A DNA stretch of 64,000 nt, from contig NZ_JBNPEO010000006.1 in NCBI RefSeq assembly GCF_050490315.1, positions 86,735-150,734 of the forward strand, written 5' to 3'. Both the position numbers and the translations under genes were made by a program. The notes under the pieces are model-generated. The model saw only the letters and a list, made by a program, of their open reading frames with translations. It was not told where the DNA came from and searched no databases. This stretch comes from JBNPEO01 sp050490315. GTDB lineage: Bacteria; Actinomycetota; Actinomycetes; Actinomycetales; Micrococcaceae. The first letter of the stretch is position 1, and the number at the start of each line of letters is the position of its first letter. This document shows, in pieces, positions 43,999 to 53,311 of this stretch.

Positions 43999-46110
43999 AA
44001 CGTAAAGAGCTTTTTTAAGGGTCCAGGCATTTGGATCGTGGTGGTTGTTGCCATGCTCCTGCTGGCCTTCGCAACTTTCGCCCCCGGTGGCGCATCGCAG
44101 CTGGATACCAACAAAGGTCTAGAACTTTTGAAGGACAGCAGCAAAGTTGAGCAGGCCAAAATCATCGACAGCGAAAATCGCGTCGACTTGGTGCTGAAGG
44201 ACAACTACAACCTTGATGGCCAAGACAAGGGCAAAAACGTCTACTTCAAGTACGTTGATGCACGCAGCAAGGACGTAGTTGACGCCGTTACCTCCGCCAA
44301 CCCCTCTAAGGGCTTCACGGATCAGCCGGTAGAGAGCAACTGGTACTCCGGCATCCTTTCGCTCCTTATCCCGGTTCTGCTGCTCGGTGTTGTGTTTTGG
44401 TTCTTGCTTTCCCGAATGCAGGGTGGCGGCTCCAAGGTGATGCAATTCGGCAAGTCCAAGGCCAAGATGATCACCAAGGACATGCCGCAAGTGACGTTCG
44501 CGGATGTTGCTGGGGCCGATGAAGCGGTGGAGGAACTTGAGGAGATCAAGGAATTCCTCCAAGAGCCGGCCAAGTTCCAAGCGCTCGGAGCTAAAATCCC
44601 CAAGGGTGTTCTTCTGTACGGCCCCCCAGGTACCGGTAAAACTCTTCTGGCCCGCGCCGTTGCTGGTGAGGCAGGGGTTCCGTTCTTCTCCATTTCAGGT
44701 TCTGACTTTGTTGAAATGTTTGTGGGTGTGGGTGCGTCCCGTGTCCGCGACCTCTTTGAGCAGGCCAAGGCCAACGCGCCGGCCATCATCTTTGTTGACG
44801 AGATCGACGCCGTTGGCCGTCACCGTGGTGCCGGAATCGGCGGCGGCAATGACGAGCGCGAGCAGACTCTTAACCAGTTGCTCGTGGAGATGGACGGCTT
44901 TGACGTTAAGACCAACGTCATCCTGATCGCTGCAACTAACCGCCCCGACGTTCTTGACCCGGCACTTTTGCGCCCGGGCCGTTTTGACCGCCAGATCGGT
45001 GTTGACGCACCGGACATGATTGGCCGCGAACAGATCCTGCGCGTTCACGCCAAGGGTAAGCCAATGGCTCATGGTGTCGATTTACGTGGCGTTGCTAAGA
45101 AGACCCCCGGTTACACGGGTGCTGATTTGGCCAACGTTTTGAATGAGGCAGCCCTCTTGACCGCCCGTTCAAACGCCAACCTGATCGATGATCGCGCCCT
45201 GGACGAGGCCATTGACCGCGTTATGGCTGGCCCGCAGAAGCGCAGCCGCGTGATGAAGGAATTCGAACGCAAAATCACTGCGTACCATGAAGGTGGTCAC
45301 GCCTTGGTTGCCGCTGCGTTGCGCAACTCAGCACCGGTCACCAAGATCACCATTCTGCCGCGTGGCCGTGCGCTCGGATACACCATGGTGGTTCCGGACA
45401 ATGACAAGTACTCCGTGACCCGCAACGAGCTTTTGGACCAGATGGCGTACGCCATGGGTGGCCGTGTGGCTGAAGAGATTGTGTTCCATGATCCTTCTAC
45501 TGGCGCTTCCAATGACATCGAAAAGGCAACGTCAACTGCCCGGAAGATGGTGACCGAATACGGTATGAGCGAGCGTGTTGGTGCAGTGCGTTTGGGCTCC
45601 GGCGGTGGCGAGCCTTTCTTGGGCCGCGACGCTGGCCACGAACGTAACTACTCCGATCAGATCGCTTACGTGGTTGATGAGGAAGTGCGCCGTCTCATCG
45701 AGCAGGCTCATGACGAGGCTTACGCTATCCTCACCGAGAACCGAGACGTTCTTGACCGTCTGGCTGTGGAGTTGCTTGAGCGTGAAACCCTCAACCAGCA
45801 AGAAATTGCTGAGGTGTTCAAGGACATTCGCAAGCGTGACTTCCGCGAGATTTGGCTGTCCAAACCGTCCCGCCCGGTGCAGAACATTCCGCCGGTAGAG
45901 TCTCGCGCTGAGGCTGCTGAGCGCAAGGCTCAAGAGGAAGCAAAGGAAGCCCGCTTGGAGGAGCCTTTGGATGTTGCCTCACCGCACACTCAAGGGCCCT
46001 CGGATCACGGGAATTTTGAGGCTGGTCAGCAGGGCGGTCCTCAGGACGGAAGGCTAGGCGGTTCCTTGGGTGGAACGCCGGATGGAACCGACCCGAACCA
46101 GCACGGCTAG
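43996..46110 (+). CDS. ftsH: ATP-dependent zinc metalloprotease FtsH
   Basis: 704 aa membrane protease that removes misfolded and regulatory membrane proteins. Two transmembrane helices (about 10-28 and 115-137) flank a small external domain. The AAA+ module has Walker A GPPGTGKT (about residue 209), Walker B IIFVDEIDAVG and the second region of homology ATNRPDVLDPALLRPGRFDRQ. The zinc site is HEGGH (about 432). The C-terminal 90 residues are Glu/Ala then Gly-rich, typical of actinobacterial FtsH. It begins the ftsH-folE-folP-folB-folK run. Confidence 0.97.
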   Translation: MNVKSFFKGPGIWIVVVVAMLLLAFATFAPGGASQLDTNKGLELLKDSSKVEQAKIIDSENRVDLVLKDNYNLDGQDKGKNVYFKYVDARSKDVVDAVTSANPSKGFTDQPVESNWYSGILSLLIPVLLLGVVFWFLLSRMQGGGSKVMQFGKSKAKMITKDMPQVTFADVAGADEAVEELEEIKEFLQEPAKFQALGAKIPKGVLLYGPPGTGKTLLARAVAGEAGVPFFSISGSDFVEMFVGVGASRVRDLFEQAKANAPAIIFVDEIDAVGRHRGAGIGGGNDEREQTLNQLLVEMDGFDVKTNVILIAATNRPDVLDPALLRPGRFDRQIGVDAPDMIGREQILRVHAKGKPMAHGVDLRGVAKKTPGYTGADLANVLNEAALLTARSNANLIDDRALDEAIDRVMAGPQKRSRVMKEFERKITAYHEGGHALVAAALRNSAPVTKITILPRGRALGYTMVVPDNDKYSVTRNELLDQMAYAMGGRVAEEIVFHDPSTGASNDIEKATSTARKMVTEYGMSERVGAVRLGSGGGEPFLGRDAGHERNYSDQIAYVVDEEVRRLIEQAHDEAYAILTENRDVLDRLAVELLERETLNQQEIAEVFKDIRKRDFREIWLSKPSRPVQNIPPVESRAEAAERKAQEEAKEARLEEPLDVASPHTQGPSDHGNFEAGQQGGPQDGRLGGSLGGTPDGTDPNQHG

Positions 46111-46120
46111 GATTTCTAGC

Positions 46121-46756
46121 GTGACTCACTTTGATGACGACGACGACATTCAGCCGGCAACGCGCTTGGCATCCGGGGAACTTATCTCAGAGAAGGTAGA
46201 CCTGCCCCGGATTGAAGCCGCGGTTCGGGAAATCCTCATTGCCGTGGGCGAGGACCCTGAACGGAGCGGGCTGATTGATACGCCCAAGCGTGTTGCGAAG
46301 GCTTATGCCGAGGTATTCTCAGGCTTGCACCAGGACCCTGCAACAGTGTTGTCCACAACTTTTGACATGGACCACGAAGAATTGGTCTTGGTTAAAGACA
46401 TCCCGTTCTACTCCACGTGTGAGCACCACTTGGTGCCCTTCCACGGGAAAGCCCATGTTGGCTACATTCCCTCACATGACGGCAAGGTCACGGGTCTGAG
46501 TAAGCTTGCCCGGCTGGTGGACATTTATGCCCGCCGGCCCCAGGTACAGGAACGGCTCACCACGCAGATTGCTGATGCGCTGATCCAGTACCTGAAGCCT
46601 CGCGGGGCGATTGTTGTTGTTGAATGTGAGCACATGTGTATGTCCATGCGCGGGGTGCGTAAGCCCGGCGCCAAGACCGTTACGAGTGCCGTTCGCGGCC
46701 AGTTGCATGACCCGGCCACGCGCGCCGAGGCCATGAGCCTGATACTCGGAAAGTAA
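46121..46756 (+). CDS. folE: GTP cyclohydrolase I
   Basis: 211 aa, GTG start 46121 (VTHFDDDDD), 10 nt after the ftsH stop. The enzyme's zinc and substrate residues are in YSTCEHHLVPFHGKAHVGYIP and the C-terminal VVVECEHMCMSMRGVRKPGAKTVTSAVRG. It opens the GTP ring to start tetrahydrofolate synthesis. A longer frame (46070) overlaps ftsH and adds no family residues. First of the folate genes here. Confidence 0.96.
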   Translation: MTHFDDDDDIQPATRLASGELISEKVDLPRIEAAVREILIAVGEDPERSGLIDTPKRVAKAYAEVFSGLHQDPATVLSTTFDMDHEELVLVKDIPFYSTCEHHLVPFHGKAHVGYIPSHDGKVTGLSKLARLVDIYARRPQVQERLTTQIADALIQYLKPRGAIVVVECEHMCMSMRGVRKPGAKTVTSAVRGQLHDPATRAEAMSLILGK

Positions 46757-46764
46757 GAGGAAGC

Positions 46765-47670
46765 ATGGATTCACTCGCTGCAGCACCCGGAACGGGTCCG
46801 GCAACTAGCCCCCTTCCCGTGCTACGTAAACCCCGGCCCAGGGCCGAGTTTAAAGACCTACCCACGGACCGGACACTTGTTATGGGCATCCTGAACGTCA
46901 CACCGGATTCGTTTAGCGACGGCGGACAGCACGGCACCGCAGATTCGGCAATTTCCCACGGGCTGCGAATGTTCTACGCCGGCGCTGACATTGTGGATGT
47001 TGGCGGAGAGTCCACACGGCCCAATGCTGAGCCAGTGAGCCCTGAAGAAGAGCAAGCCCGTGTTTTGCCGGTGATTGAGGCGCTGGTCAAGGCTGGCGCA
47101 TTGGTCAGTATTGACACCACTCATGCGTCCACTGCAGCAGCCGCTTTGGATGCTGGTGCTGCAATCATCAATGACATCTCTGGGTTGACAGTTGAGCCGG
47201 AAATGATCGAGCTGGTGGCAGCGAGCAAGGCTCCATATATCCTCACTCACCGCCGCGGGAACGCCGCCACCATGGATTCCCTGGCCAACTATGAGAACCT
47301 CACCCAAGAGGTGGTCCAAGAGCTGACCGAAGTGCGTGAGAAGTTCTACGCCGCCGGTGTGCAGCCAGGGCAGCTCATTGTTGATCCGGGCCTGGGTTTT
47401 GCCAAAAATGATGAGCAGAACTGGGAGCTGCTGCGCAACGTTTCGGCCTTGGACGCTTTGGGCCACCCCGTTTTGGTGGCTGCGTCCCGCAAACGTTTTA
47501 TTGGCAGCCTGCTCAAGACTTCGGGCAAAGCTGCGCAGCCGCTTGAACGTGATCACGGGACCGCGGCCATTACCGCCGTCGTCGCGGCCAACGGTGCGTG
47601 GGCTGTTCGCGTGCACGACGTCGTCGCAAACCTTGACGCTGTAAAAGTAGCCGCGCTTTTGCGCGGCTAA
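46765..47670 (+). CDS. folP: Dihydropteroate synthase
   Basis: 301 aa TIM barrel that joins 6-hydroxymethyl-dihydropterin pyrophosphate to p-aminobenzoate; sulfonamide target. Loops: ILNVTPDSFSDGG, VDVGGESTRPNAEPV, IINDISG, DPGLGFAKN, ASRKRFIG and the C-terminal RVHDV. Begins 8 nt after folE with AGAGGAAGC upstream. Confidence 0.96.
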   Translation: MDSLAAAPGTGPATSPLPVLRKPRPRAEFKDLPTDRTLVMGILNVTPDSFSDGGQHGTADSAISHGLRMFYAGADIVDVGGESTRPNAEPVSPEEEQARVLPVIEALVKAGALVSIDTTHASTAAAALDAGAAIINDISGLTVEPEMIELVAASKAPYILTHRRGNAATMDSLANYENLTQEVVQELTEVREKFYAAGVQPGQLIVDPGLGFAKNDEQNWELLRNVSALDALGHPVLVAASRKRFIGSLLKTSGKAAQPLERDHGTAAITAVVAANGAWAVRVHDVVANLDAVKVAALLRG

Positions 47671-47775
47671 ACAAGCCTTGTGTCCCGCTAGGCGGGGTCA
47701 TGGAAACTGACATTTGAATCGGGGCCGGTGGGCAAAAACCGCCGACTAGCCCGCGACTACTGGGAGCCGGAGACC

Positions 47776-48180
47776 ATGGATACCATTTCGCTCAGCGGCA
47801 TTGCCGCCGTCGGACATCACGGCGTTTTTGATTTTGAACGCCGCAGCGGACAGCCCTTCCTCGTTGATGTGGAGCTGTACACCGACTTCACGGCCGCGGC
47901 GGAAACCGATGATCTGACCCTGACGGCCCATTACGGTGAAGTGGCGGAGCGCATCAAGGCCATGGTCACGGGTGAGCCGTTGAACCTGATTGAGACCCTT
48001 GCCGTCCGGATCGCTAAGGATCTGCTCGAGAACTATTCGGTGGACGGTGTGTCCGTAACGGTGCATAAGCCCAAAGCGCCTATTGAGGTGCCCTTTGGTG
48101 ACGTGGCAGTGAGCGTGAACCGTACACGAGCTGATTTTGGGCTTGAACCTGTGGCAAAAAACGTGAAGGACTCAAAGTGA
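47776..48180 (+). CDS. folB: Dihydroneopterin aldolase
   Basis: 134 aa from ATG 47776 (MDTISLSGIAAVGHHGVF). The family features are GHHGVFDFERRSGQPFLVDVELYTD, a Tyr in the LTAHYGEVAERI helix and the C-terminal VHKPKAPI. It cleaves dihydroneopterin to hydroxymethyl-dihydropterin and glycolaldehyde. It ends as GTGA over the folK start. Confidence 0.94.
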   Translation: MDTISLSGIAAVGHHGVFDFERRSGQPFLVDVELYTDFTAAAETDDLTLTAHYGEVAERIKAMVTGEPLNLIETLAVRIAKDLLENYSVDGVSVTVHKPKAPIEVPFGDVAVSVNRTRADFGLEPVAKNVKDSK

Positions 48181-48701
48181 ACCGACCGTTGACGCGTGCT
48201 GTATTGGCGCTGGGCAGCAACCTTGGTGAGCGTAATGACACGCTTGCCGCAGCTGTGGCTGACCTTGTGGACCGGCCGGAGGTTCGTCTGACGGATGTCT
48301 CCCCGGTCATTCAAACCAAGGCAGTGGGTGGTCCTGCGGGGCAGCCTAACTTTTTGAATATGGTGATGGGAATTGAGACTTCCCTCGACCCGTATGAGCT
48401 GTTGGAACATTGCCAAAAGGTTGAGGCTAAGCATTTGCGGGTTCGTGAAGTTCACTGGGGTCCGCGCACTTTGGATGTGGACATTGTGGTCTACGGCGAC
48501 GTTGTCAGCGATGATCCGGTTCTGACCATCCCGCATCCGCGCGCTAGCCAGAGGGCGTTTGTTCTGTACCCGTGGGCGCTGATGGACCCGGGTGCGGAAC
48601 TCGGTGGCGAAAGCGTGAGTGAACTGGCCATAAAGGCTTCCGATTTTGCTGACATTGAAATGTTTGATGGATACGAATCCCAGCCTGCCGGGGCTGTTTA
48701 A
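48177..48701 (+). CDS. folK: Hydroxymethyl-dihydropterin pyrophosphokinase
   Basis: 174 aa, GTG 48177. The HPPK motifs ALGSNLGER, FLNMVMGIETSLDP, the catalytic GPRTLDVDIVVYG (Asp pair) and IPHPRASQRAFVLYPWA are present. It transfers pyrophosphate from ATP to the pterin just before FolP. Its translation is coupled to folB by overlap. Confidence 0.95.
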   Translation: MNRPLTRAVLALGSNLGERNDTLAAAVADLVDRPEVRLTDVSPVIQTKAVGGPAGQPNFLNMVMGIETSLDPYELLEHCQKVEAKHLRVREVHWGPRTLDVDIVVYGDVVSDDPVLTIPHPRASQRAFVLYPWALMDPGAELGGESVSELAIKASDFADIEMFDGYESQPAGAV

Positions 48702-48728
48702 CTCGGAACAAGCGGAGAGTATGTAGTT

Positions 48729-49259
48729 ATGAAGTCCATCCGTCCTATAGTTCTTGTGGCGATCGCTGGTGCGCTCGCCGTTGTGGCGTGGGTGGTTTCC
48801 TTGATGGCCGCCAAGTACAGTTTCTCCACCCCGCTGCTACCGCTAAGCGCCCTAATAACGGTGGGTGTGATCGCTGCTTTGACCCTCATACTGGGCCTGC
48901 GGATTTTGCGGTGGAAGAACAATCCGTCCAAAACGCGCTTGGATCCGATCTTGGCCGCCCGGACTTTGCTGCTGGCCCAAGCAGCGGCGTATGCTGGCGC
49001 TGTTTTGTTCGGTTGGCACGCCGGTATTGTGCTGGATCAGTTGAGGTTTTTGGCATATTCGAGTGGCCAGGCGAACGTCTGGTCGGGGTTGATAATGGCC
49101 GGCGGAGGTTTAGTGATGGTGGCGGTTGGCTTGGTGGTGGAGCGATTTTGCCGCGTTCCCCCGGAGGATGACACGCCCAGCGGTGGCGGCGATGCATCAA
49201 GTTCCGGACGTGTTCCCAAACCCAAAAATGAGGGGGAGTATGCCAGCCGAGCCGATTGA
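48729..49259 (+). CDS. DUF3180 membrane protein
   Basis: 176 aa with four predicted transmembrane helices (about residues 5-25, 36-56, 78-98, 116-136) and a charged C-terminal tail (RVPKPKNEGEYASRAD). DUF3180 regularly follows folK in Actinobacteria; function unknown. Its last 20 nt overlap the next gene. Confidence 0.88.
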   Translation: MKSIRPIVLVAIAGALAVVAWVVSLMAAKYSFSTPLLPLSALITVGVIAALTLILGLRILRWKNNPSKTRLDPILAARTLLLAQAAAYAGAVLFGWHAGIVLDQLRFLAYSSGQANVWSGLIMAGGGLVMVAVGLVVERFCRVPPEDDTPSGGGDASSSGRVPKPKNEGEYASRAD

Positions 49260-49752
49260 TCCGCCAGGAATTGTATGGACGCGCGTTTCTCCCAAGTACG
49301 TTCGTGTGCGCATTCTTGGTTTGGCCATTTCGAGCCTAATCTTTCTGGCCATTCTTAGCGCCCCACTGCTTCTGGTGCAGCTGGGCTGGTGGCAGTGGCC
49401 ACCATTGTGGGTTGCTGTGACGGTTCCGGCAGTGTACTTGGTGCTGTGTGTGTGGCGGATACTGCTGATTCCGCGCCAAGTCAGGGCCATTGGTTATGCC
49501 GAGCGGGATGATGATCTGCTGATCCGGCAAGGTATTTTTTTCCAACGAACCATGGTGGTGCCGTACGGGCGGATGCAGTACGTGGACGTCAGCGTGGGGC
49601 CAATTGACCGGGTTTTGGGCCTGTGCACCGTGAAACTTCACACCGCGTCCGCGTCCACAAACGCCCAGATCCCAGGTCTTCCAGCCTCCGAAGGCGCACG
49701 GCTACGTGAGCAGCTGTCGGCTCGCGGCGAAGCGCGCCTGGCCGGACTGTGA
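49240..49752 (+). CDS. Bacterial PH-domain membrane protein (YdbS-like)
   Basis: 170 aa from ATG 49240. Two transmembrane helices (about 24-46 and 53-75) precede a bacterial Pleckstrin-homology domain of the bPH2 type (DDLLIRQGIFFQRTMVVPYGRMQYVDVSVG and LGLCTVKLHTASA). It works with the larger PH gene overlapping its stop as GTGA. The pair corresponds to ydbS/ydbT of Bacillus, whose role is reported in resistance to amylocyclicin-like peptides; the role here is not known. Confidence 0.87.
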   Translation: MPAEPIDPPGIVWTRVSPKYVRVRILGLAISSLIFLAILSAPLLLVQLGWWQWPPLWVAVTVPAVYLVLCVWRILLIPRQVRAIGYAERDDDLLIRQGIFFQRTMVVPYGRMQYVDVSVGPIDRVLGLCTVKLHTASASTNAQIPGLPASEGARLREQLSARGEARLAGL

Positions 49753-51356
49753 AGTTCGGCCGAGGTGTGAACGCTGTGCCGGGCGTTGACCCTGACCCCG
49801 GTGCAAACACGTACGACGACGAGTGGAAGCGTGTGCACCCGGCTTCACCTTTTGTACGTGGCTGGGTTGGTTTGGCTGCCGTTTTGTACTTTGTGGGCCG
49901 GGATGTTCTTGAACGGCTAGTGCAGGGACGCCCAGCGTGGGATGAGGCGGATATTGCTTCCGGCCGGTTGGCGCGGATTGCAGTAATCGGCGGGGTTTTG
50001 CTGCTGCTTTTCCTGCTTGGTTTTGTGCTCAGCTGGCTGACCACTAGGTATCAGGTGGGGGCCGATCATGTGCGGATAAATAGCGGAATTTTGTTCAGGC
50101 AAAGCCGTCAGGCACGTTTAGACCGCGTTCAGGCGATCGACATTGTGCAGCCGTTTTTGGCGCGAATTTTTGGGTTGGCCGAGTTGCGTTTTGAGGTGGC
50201 CGACGCGGGGCAATCGGCGGTGAAACTGTCATTTTTGAAGCTTGAGGACGCCAAGGAACTACGGGCAACTATTTTGGCCCGGGCTGCAGGTTTGAAGGCT
50301 GCAGGTTCGAAGTCCGTTGCCTCGGGCCCGGCGCAAGGGGATTTAACGCAAGCGACAGTTCCGCATGAGTCTTCGGAATTCGTGTCTTCAACGCCCGTGT
50401 CTTCAACGCCCCAGTCTTCAACGCCCCAGCTCGCGGAACGCCATGTTCTGTCGGTTCCCCATGGGCGACTCTTGGGATCCATTGTGATTTCCGAGGCCAC
50501 TGTTGGTGTGCTTTTGGGTGCCGCAGCCTCCGTGGTTTTGAGCGTACTCACCGAATCTGGCGCTTTTTATCTGTATTTGATCCCGGCCGCTCTAGGTATT
50601 GGTGCTTCCTATTGGAGCGCGTTCAATAAGGGATTCAATTTCGTCGCTAGCTGGTCCATGGATGGAATTCGTTTGCGTTATGGGCTTCTGGACACTCGTA
50701 CACAAACCGTGCCACCGGGCCGAATTCAAGCCCTCAAAGTTTCCCAATCACCCTTGTGGCGACTCTTTGGCTGGTACCGGATTCAGGTTAATGTGGCCGG
50801 CTATGGGGCTTCTTCGGAGGGCGAAAATGGCCAGCGGACTCTGCTTTTGCCCGTAGGAACTCAAGGCCAAGTAATGGCAATGGTCGCCTTAGTTGTGCCC
50901 GGCATGGACGCTCACCAAGCTGGAGTGTTTGGAGCAGGGCTGATGGGTTTGACGCCCAAGACTAGGCAGAATTCGGAGCCCGCTGCTTTCCGCACTTCCC
51001 CCCGCCAGGCTCGCTTTCTCTCTCCACTGGCGTACCGTCGCAATGGTTTCGCTGTCATTGACTCCGCCCTGCTGATTCGTTCTGGCCGGTTGTGGCGAAC
51101 CCTAGTGCTGGTCCCGCACGAGCGCACCCAGTCCATGGCCCTGGTGCAAGGACCTTTGGCTCGTCGCTTTGGGCTTGTAGATTTGATCCTGCACACAAGC
51201 CCCGGACCGGTGACGCCACGCTTACTTCAAGCCAGTCTCCGTGAAGGGCAAGAGTTGTTTGAGCAGCAGGCCCGCCGGGCACGCGAGGCCAGGGGCAGAC
51301 AACACAACGAACACTGGCTCACGCCACAAACTCAGCAGGAGAATCACCATGGCTAA
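49749..51356 (+). CDS. Large PH-domain membrane protein (YdbT-like)
   Basis: 535 aa from GTG 49749. Three PH-like segments with paired transmembrane helices: GADHVRINSGILFRQSRQAR, then WSMDGIRLRYGLLDTRTQT and RRNGFAVIDSALLIRSGRLW. The middle has a short Ser/Thr/Pro repeat (VSSTPVSSTPQSSTPQ). It forms a complex-like pair with the previous gene. The last 8 nt overlap the DUF2520 gene. Confidence 0.86.
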   Translation: MKFGRGVNAVPGVDPDPGANTYDDEWKRVHPASPFVRGWVGLAAVLYFVGRDVLERLVQGRPAWDEADIASGRLARIAVIGGVLLLLFLLGFVLSWLTTRYQVGADHVRINSGILFRQSRQARLDRVQAIDIVQPFLARIFGLAELRFEVADAGQSAVKLSFLKLEDAKELRATILARAAGLKAAGSKSVASGPAQGDLTQATVPHESSEFVSSTPVSSTPQSSTPQLAERHVLSVPHGRLLGSIVISEATVGVLLGAAASVVLSVLTESGAFYLYLIPAALGIGASYWSAFNKGFNFVASWSMDGIRLRYGLLDTRTQTVPPGRIQALKVSQSPLWRLFGWYRIQVNVAGYGASSEGENGQRTLLLPVGTQGQVMAMVALVVPGMDAHQAGVFGAGLMGLTPKTRQNSEPAAFRTSPRQARFLSPLAYRRNGFAVIDSALLIRSGRLWRTLVLVPHERTQSMALVQGPLARRFGLVDLILHTSPGPVTPRLLQASLREGQELFEQQARRAREARGRQHNEHWLTPQTQQENHHG

Positions 51357-52275
51357 GCCAGGACGCCTCGGCGTGGGCATTATTGGCGCAGGCAAAGTTG
51401 GTGCCATCCTTGGTGCGGCATTACGGGCTGCCGAGCACGCCGTCGTCGGTGTTTCAGCGGTTTCTGAAGCGAGCCGCGAGCGGGCTGAGAACCTCTTGCC
51501 TGGCGTCCCCGTTCTTGAGGTCCAGGAAATAGTGGAGCGCGCCGAGCTGGTTCTTTTAGCAGTGCCGGACGACGCCTTGGCACCTTTGGTGGAGGGCCTC
51601 GCGAAGCTTGGTGCATGGCAGCCGGGCCAGCTTGTGGCGCACACTTCTGGGCGTTTTGGGGTAAGTGTTTTGGCTCCTATTCGTGCCGCAGGGGCTGTTC
51701 CGCTTGCCATCCACCCGGCCATGACGTTTACGGGGTTGAGCCTTGATCTGGCCCGGCTCCCGGACTGCACTTTTGGTGTTACTGCAGATCCGGCCATGTT
51801 GCCCATTGCCCAAGCACTGGTGGTGGAGATGGGAGCCGAGCCGGTGGCAATCGCTGAGGCTGACCGGACCCTGTATCACGCTGCATTGGCGCACGGTTCC
51901 AACCACTTGGTGACTCTTGCTGCCCAATCGGCCCAGCTTCTGCGTGATGTGGGGGTAGAGAACCCAGAGCGTATGCTGGGACCGCTTCTGCGAGCATCGT
52001 TGGAGAATGCTTTGGCTTCCGGGGAGGGCGCATTGACCGGTCCGGTTGCGCGTGGAGATGTGGGCACAGTCCAGGCTCACGTCAGCGCACTGCGGGATCA
52101 CGATGGCGGCCATTCGGGAGACATTTTGGCCGCATACACCGCGATGGCGGATGCCACGGCGCGCCGTGGTGCGGACCGTGGAATCTTGCGTCAGGACCAA
52201 TTAGCGCAGCTAGAAAAGGCATTAGAACCCGGGCATCTCCCGGAGAGTGAGGAAGGGCCCCTCGATGGCCATTAA
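51349..52275 (+). CDS. Rossmann-like DUF2520 protein
   Basis: 308 aa from ATG 51349 with an AGGAG site. It opens with a nucleotide-binding GVGIIGAGKVGAILG and AELVLLAVPDDALAPLV; the C-terminal helical domain (HAALAHGSNHLVTLAAQSAQLL) is DUF2520. The fold is like F420/NADP or ketopantoate reductases. By lying directly before panC it is suspected of pantothenate synthesis in Actinobacteria, but its reaction is not established. Confidence 0.88.
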   Translation: MAKPGRLGVGIIGAGKVGAILGAALRAAEHAVVGVSAVSEASRERAENLLPGVPVLEVQEIVERAELVLLAVPDDALAPLVEGLAKLGAWQPGQLVAHTSGRFGVSVLAPIRAAGAVPLAIHPAMTFTGLSLDLARLPDCTFGVTADPAMLPIAQALVVEMGAEPVAIAEADRTLYHAALAHGSNHLVTLAAQSAQLLRDVGVENPERMLGPLLRASLENALASGEGALTGPVARGDVGTVQAHVSALRDHDGGHSGDILAAYTAMADATARRGADRGILRQDQLAQLEKALEPGHLPESEEGPLDGH

Positions 52276-53146
52276 GTTAGTCACCACAGCGGCGGAACTG
52301 CGGGCCGCGAGCCGCGAGCTCTTGGCTGAAAAGGGCGGTAGCTCGCTGGGACTGGTGCCCACCATGGGTGCTCTTCACGAAGGCCACGCCACTCTGGCCC
52401 GCACCGCTGTTGCCGCGAATGACGTTGTAGTAGCCACAATTTTTGTAAACCCCTTGCAGTTCGGTGATGCAGTAGATCTGGACCGCTACCCCCGCACCTT
52501 GGATGCTGACCTAGAGCTTTTGGACGCGGAGGGCGTGGACTTGGTCTTCGCGCCAAGCGTGGATGAGGTCTACCCCGGTGGGGAGCCGCTCATTCGGATC
52601 ACCTCAGGCAAACTCGGGGAAAAGTGGGAGGGCGCCTCGCGTCCCGGCCACTTCGACGGTGCCCTGACCATCGTTGCCAAGTTGCTGCACTACGGGATCT
52701 CCTTTGCGCAGACGTACCGGGCTTATTTTGGTCAAAAGGACGCCCAACAATTGAGTCTTGTTCGGCGGATGGTCTCTGACTTGAACTTCCCCGTGGAGAT
52801 TGTGGCGGTACCCACTGTCCGCTCCGCTGACGGACTGGCGCTTTCGAGCCGGAACCGCTTTTTGTCCGATGAAGAGCGAGAGGCGGCTCTGGTGCTCTCC
52901 CGGGCGCTTCGTTTGATTGAGTCGCGAGCACTTGCTCACGAACCCTTGGACCTTGAGTCAGCGCGAGCTCTAGTGAAATCTGAATCTCGGGTGGCTTTGG
53001 ACTACTTCGAGGTGGTGGATCCCGCCACATTGGAGCCGCTCGCGGAGAACTGCCAAGACACCCCCTTCCGCGGCGAAGGCCTAGCCATCATCGCTGCCCG
53101 GGTGGGCCCGGTACGTCTGATCGACAACGTGCCGCTGAGCTCCTAA
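52265..53146 (+). CDS. panC: Pantothenate synthetase (pantoate-beta-alanine ligase)
   Basis: 293 aa from ATG 52265, which overlaps the DUF2520 end by 11 nt. The nucleotidylyl-transferase HIGH-like motif is PTMGALHEGH, followed by ATIFVNPLQFG, EGASRPGHFDGALTIV and the KMSKS-equivalent ALSSRNRFL. It makes pantothenate for coenzyme A. Last gene of the long run beginning at ftsH. Confidence 0.95.
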   Translation: MAIKLVTTAAELRAASRELLAEKGGSSLGLVPTMGALHEGHATLARTAVAANDVVVATIFVNPLQFGDAVDLDRYPRTLDADLELLDAEGVDLVFAPSVDEVYPGGEPLIRITSGKLGEKWEGASRPGHFDGALTIVAKLLHYGISFAQTYRAYFGQKDAQQLSLVRRMVSDLNFPVEIVAVPTVRSADGLALSSRNRFLSDEEREAALVLSRALRLIESRALAHEPLDLESARALVKSESRVALDYFEVVDPATLEPLAENCQDTPFRGEGLAIIAARVGPVRLIDNVPLSS

Positions 53147-53311
53147 ACAATGCCGCGCTTGCGGGCGCAGAAAGGATCTCGGTAGTGGCGGGAATAGTCA
53201 CGTTTTTTCGCAGTTGTAAGCTCATATCCCCGCACGCGCTGGCGCATGTCTCCCCTCCAAAAAAGCGTCACCGCCAGCGCAACTCTCGCACCAACACATC
53301 TGAGGTCACCT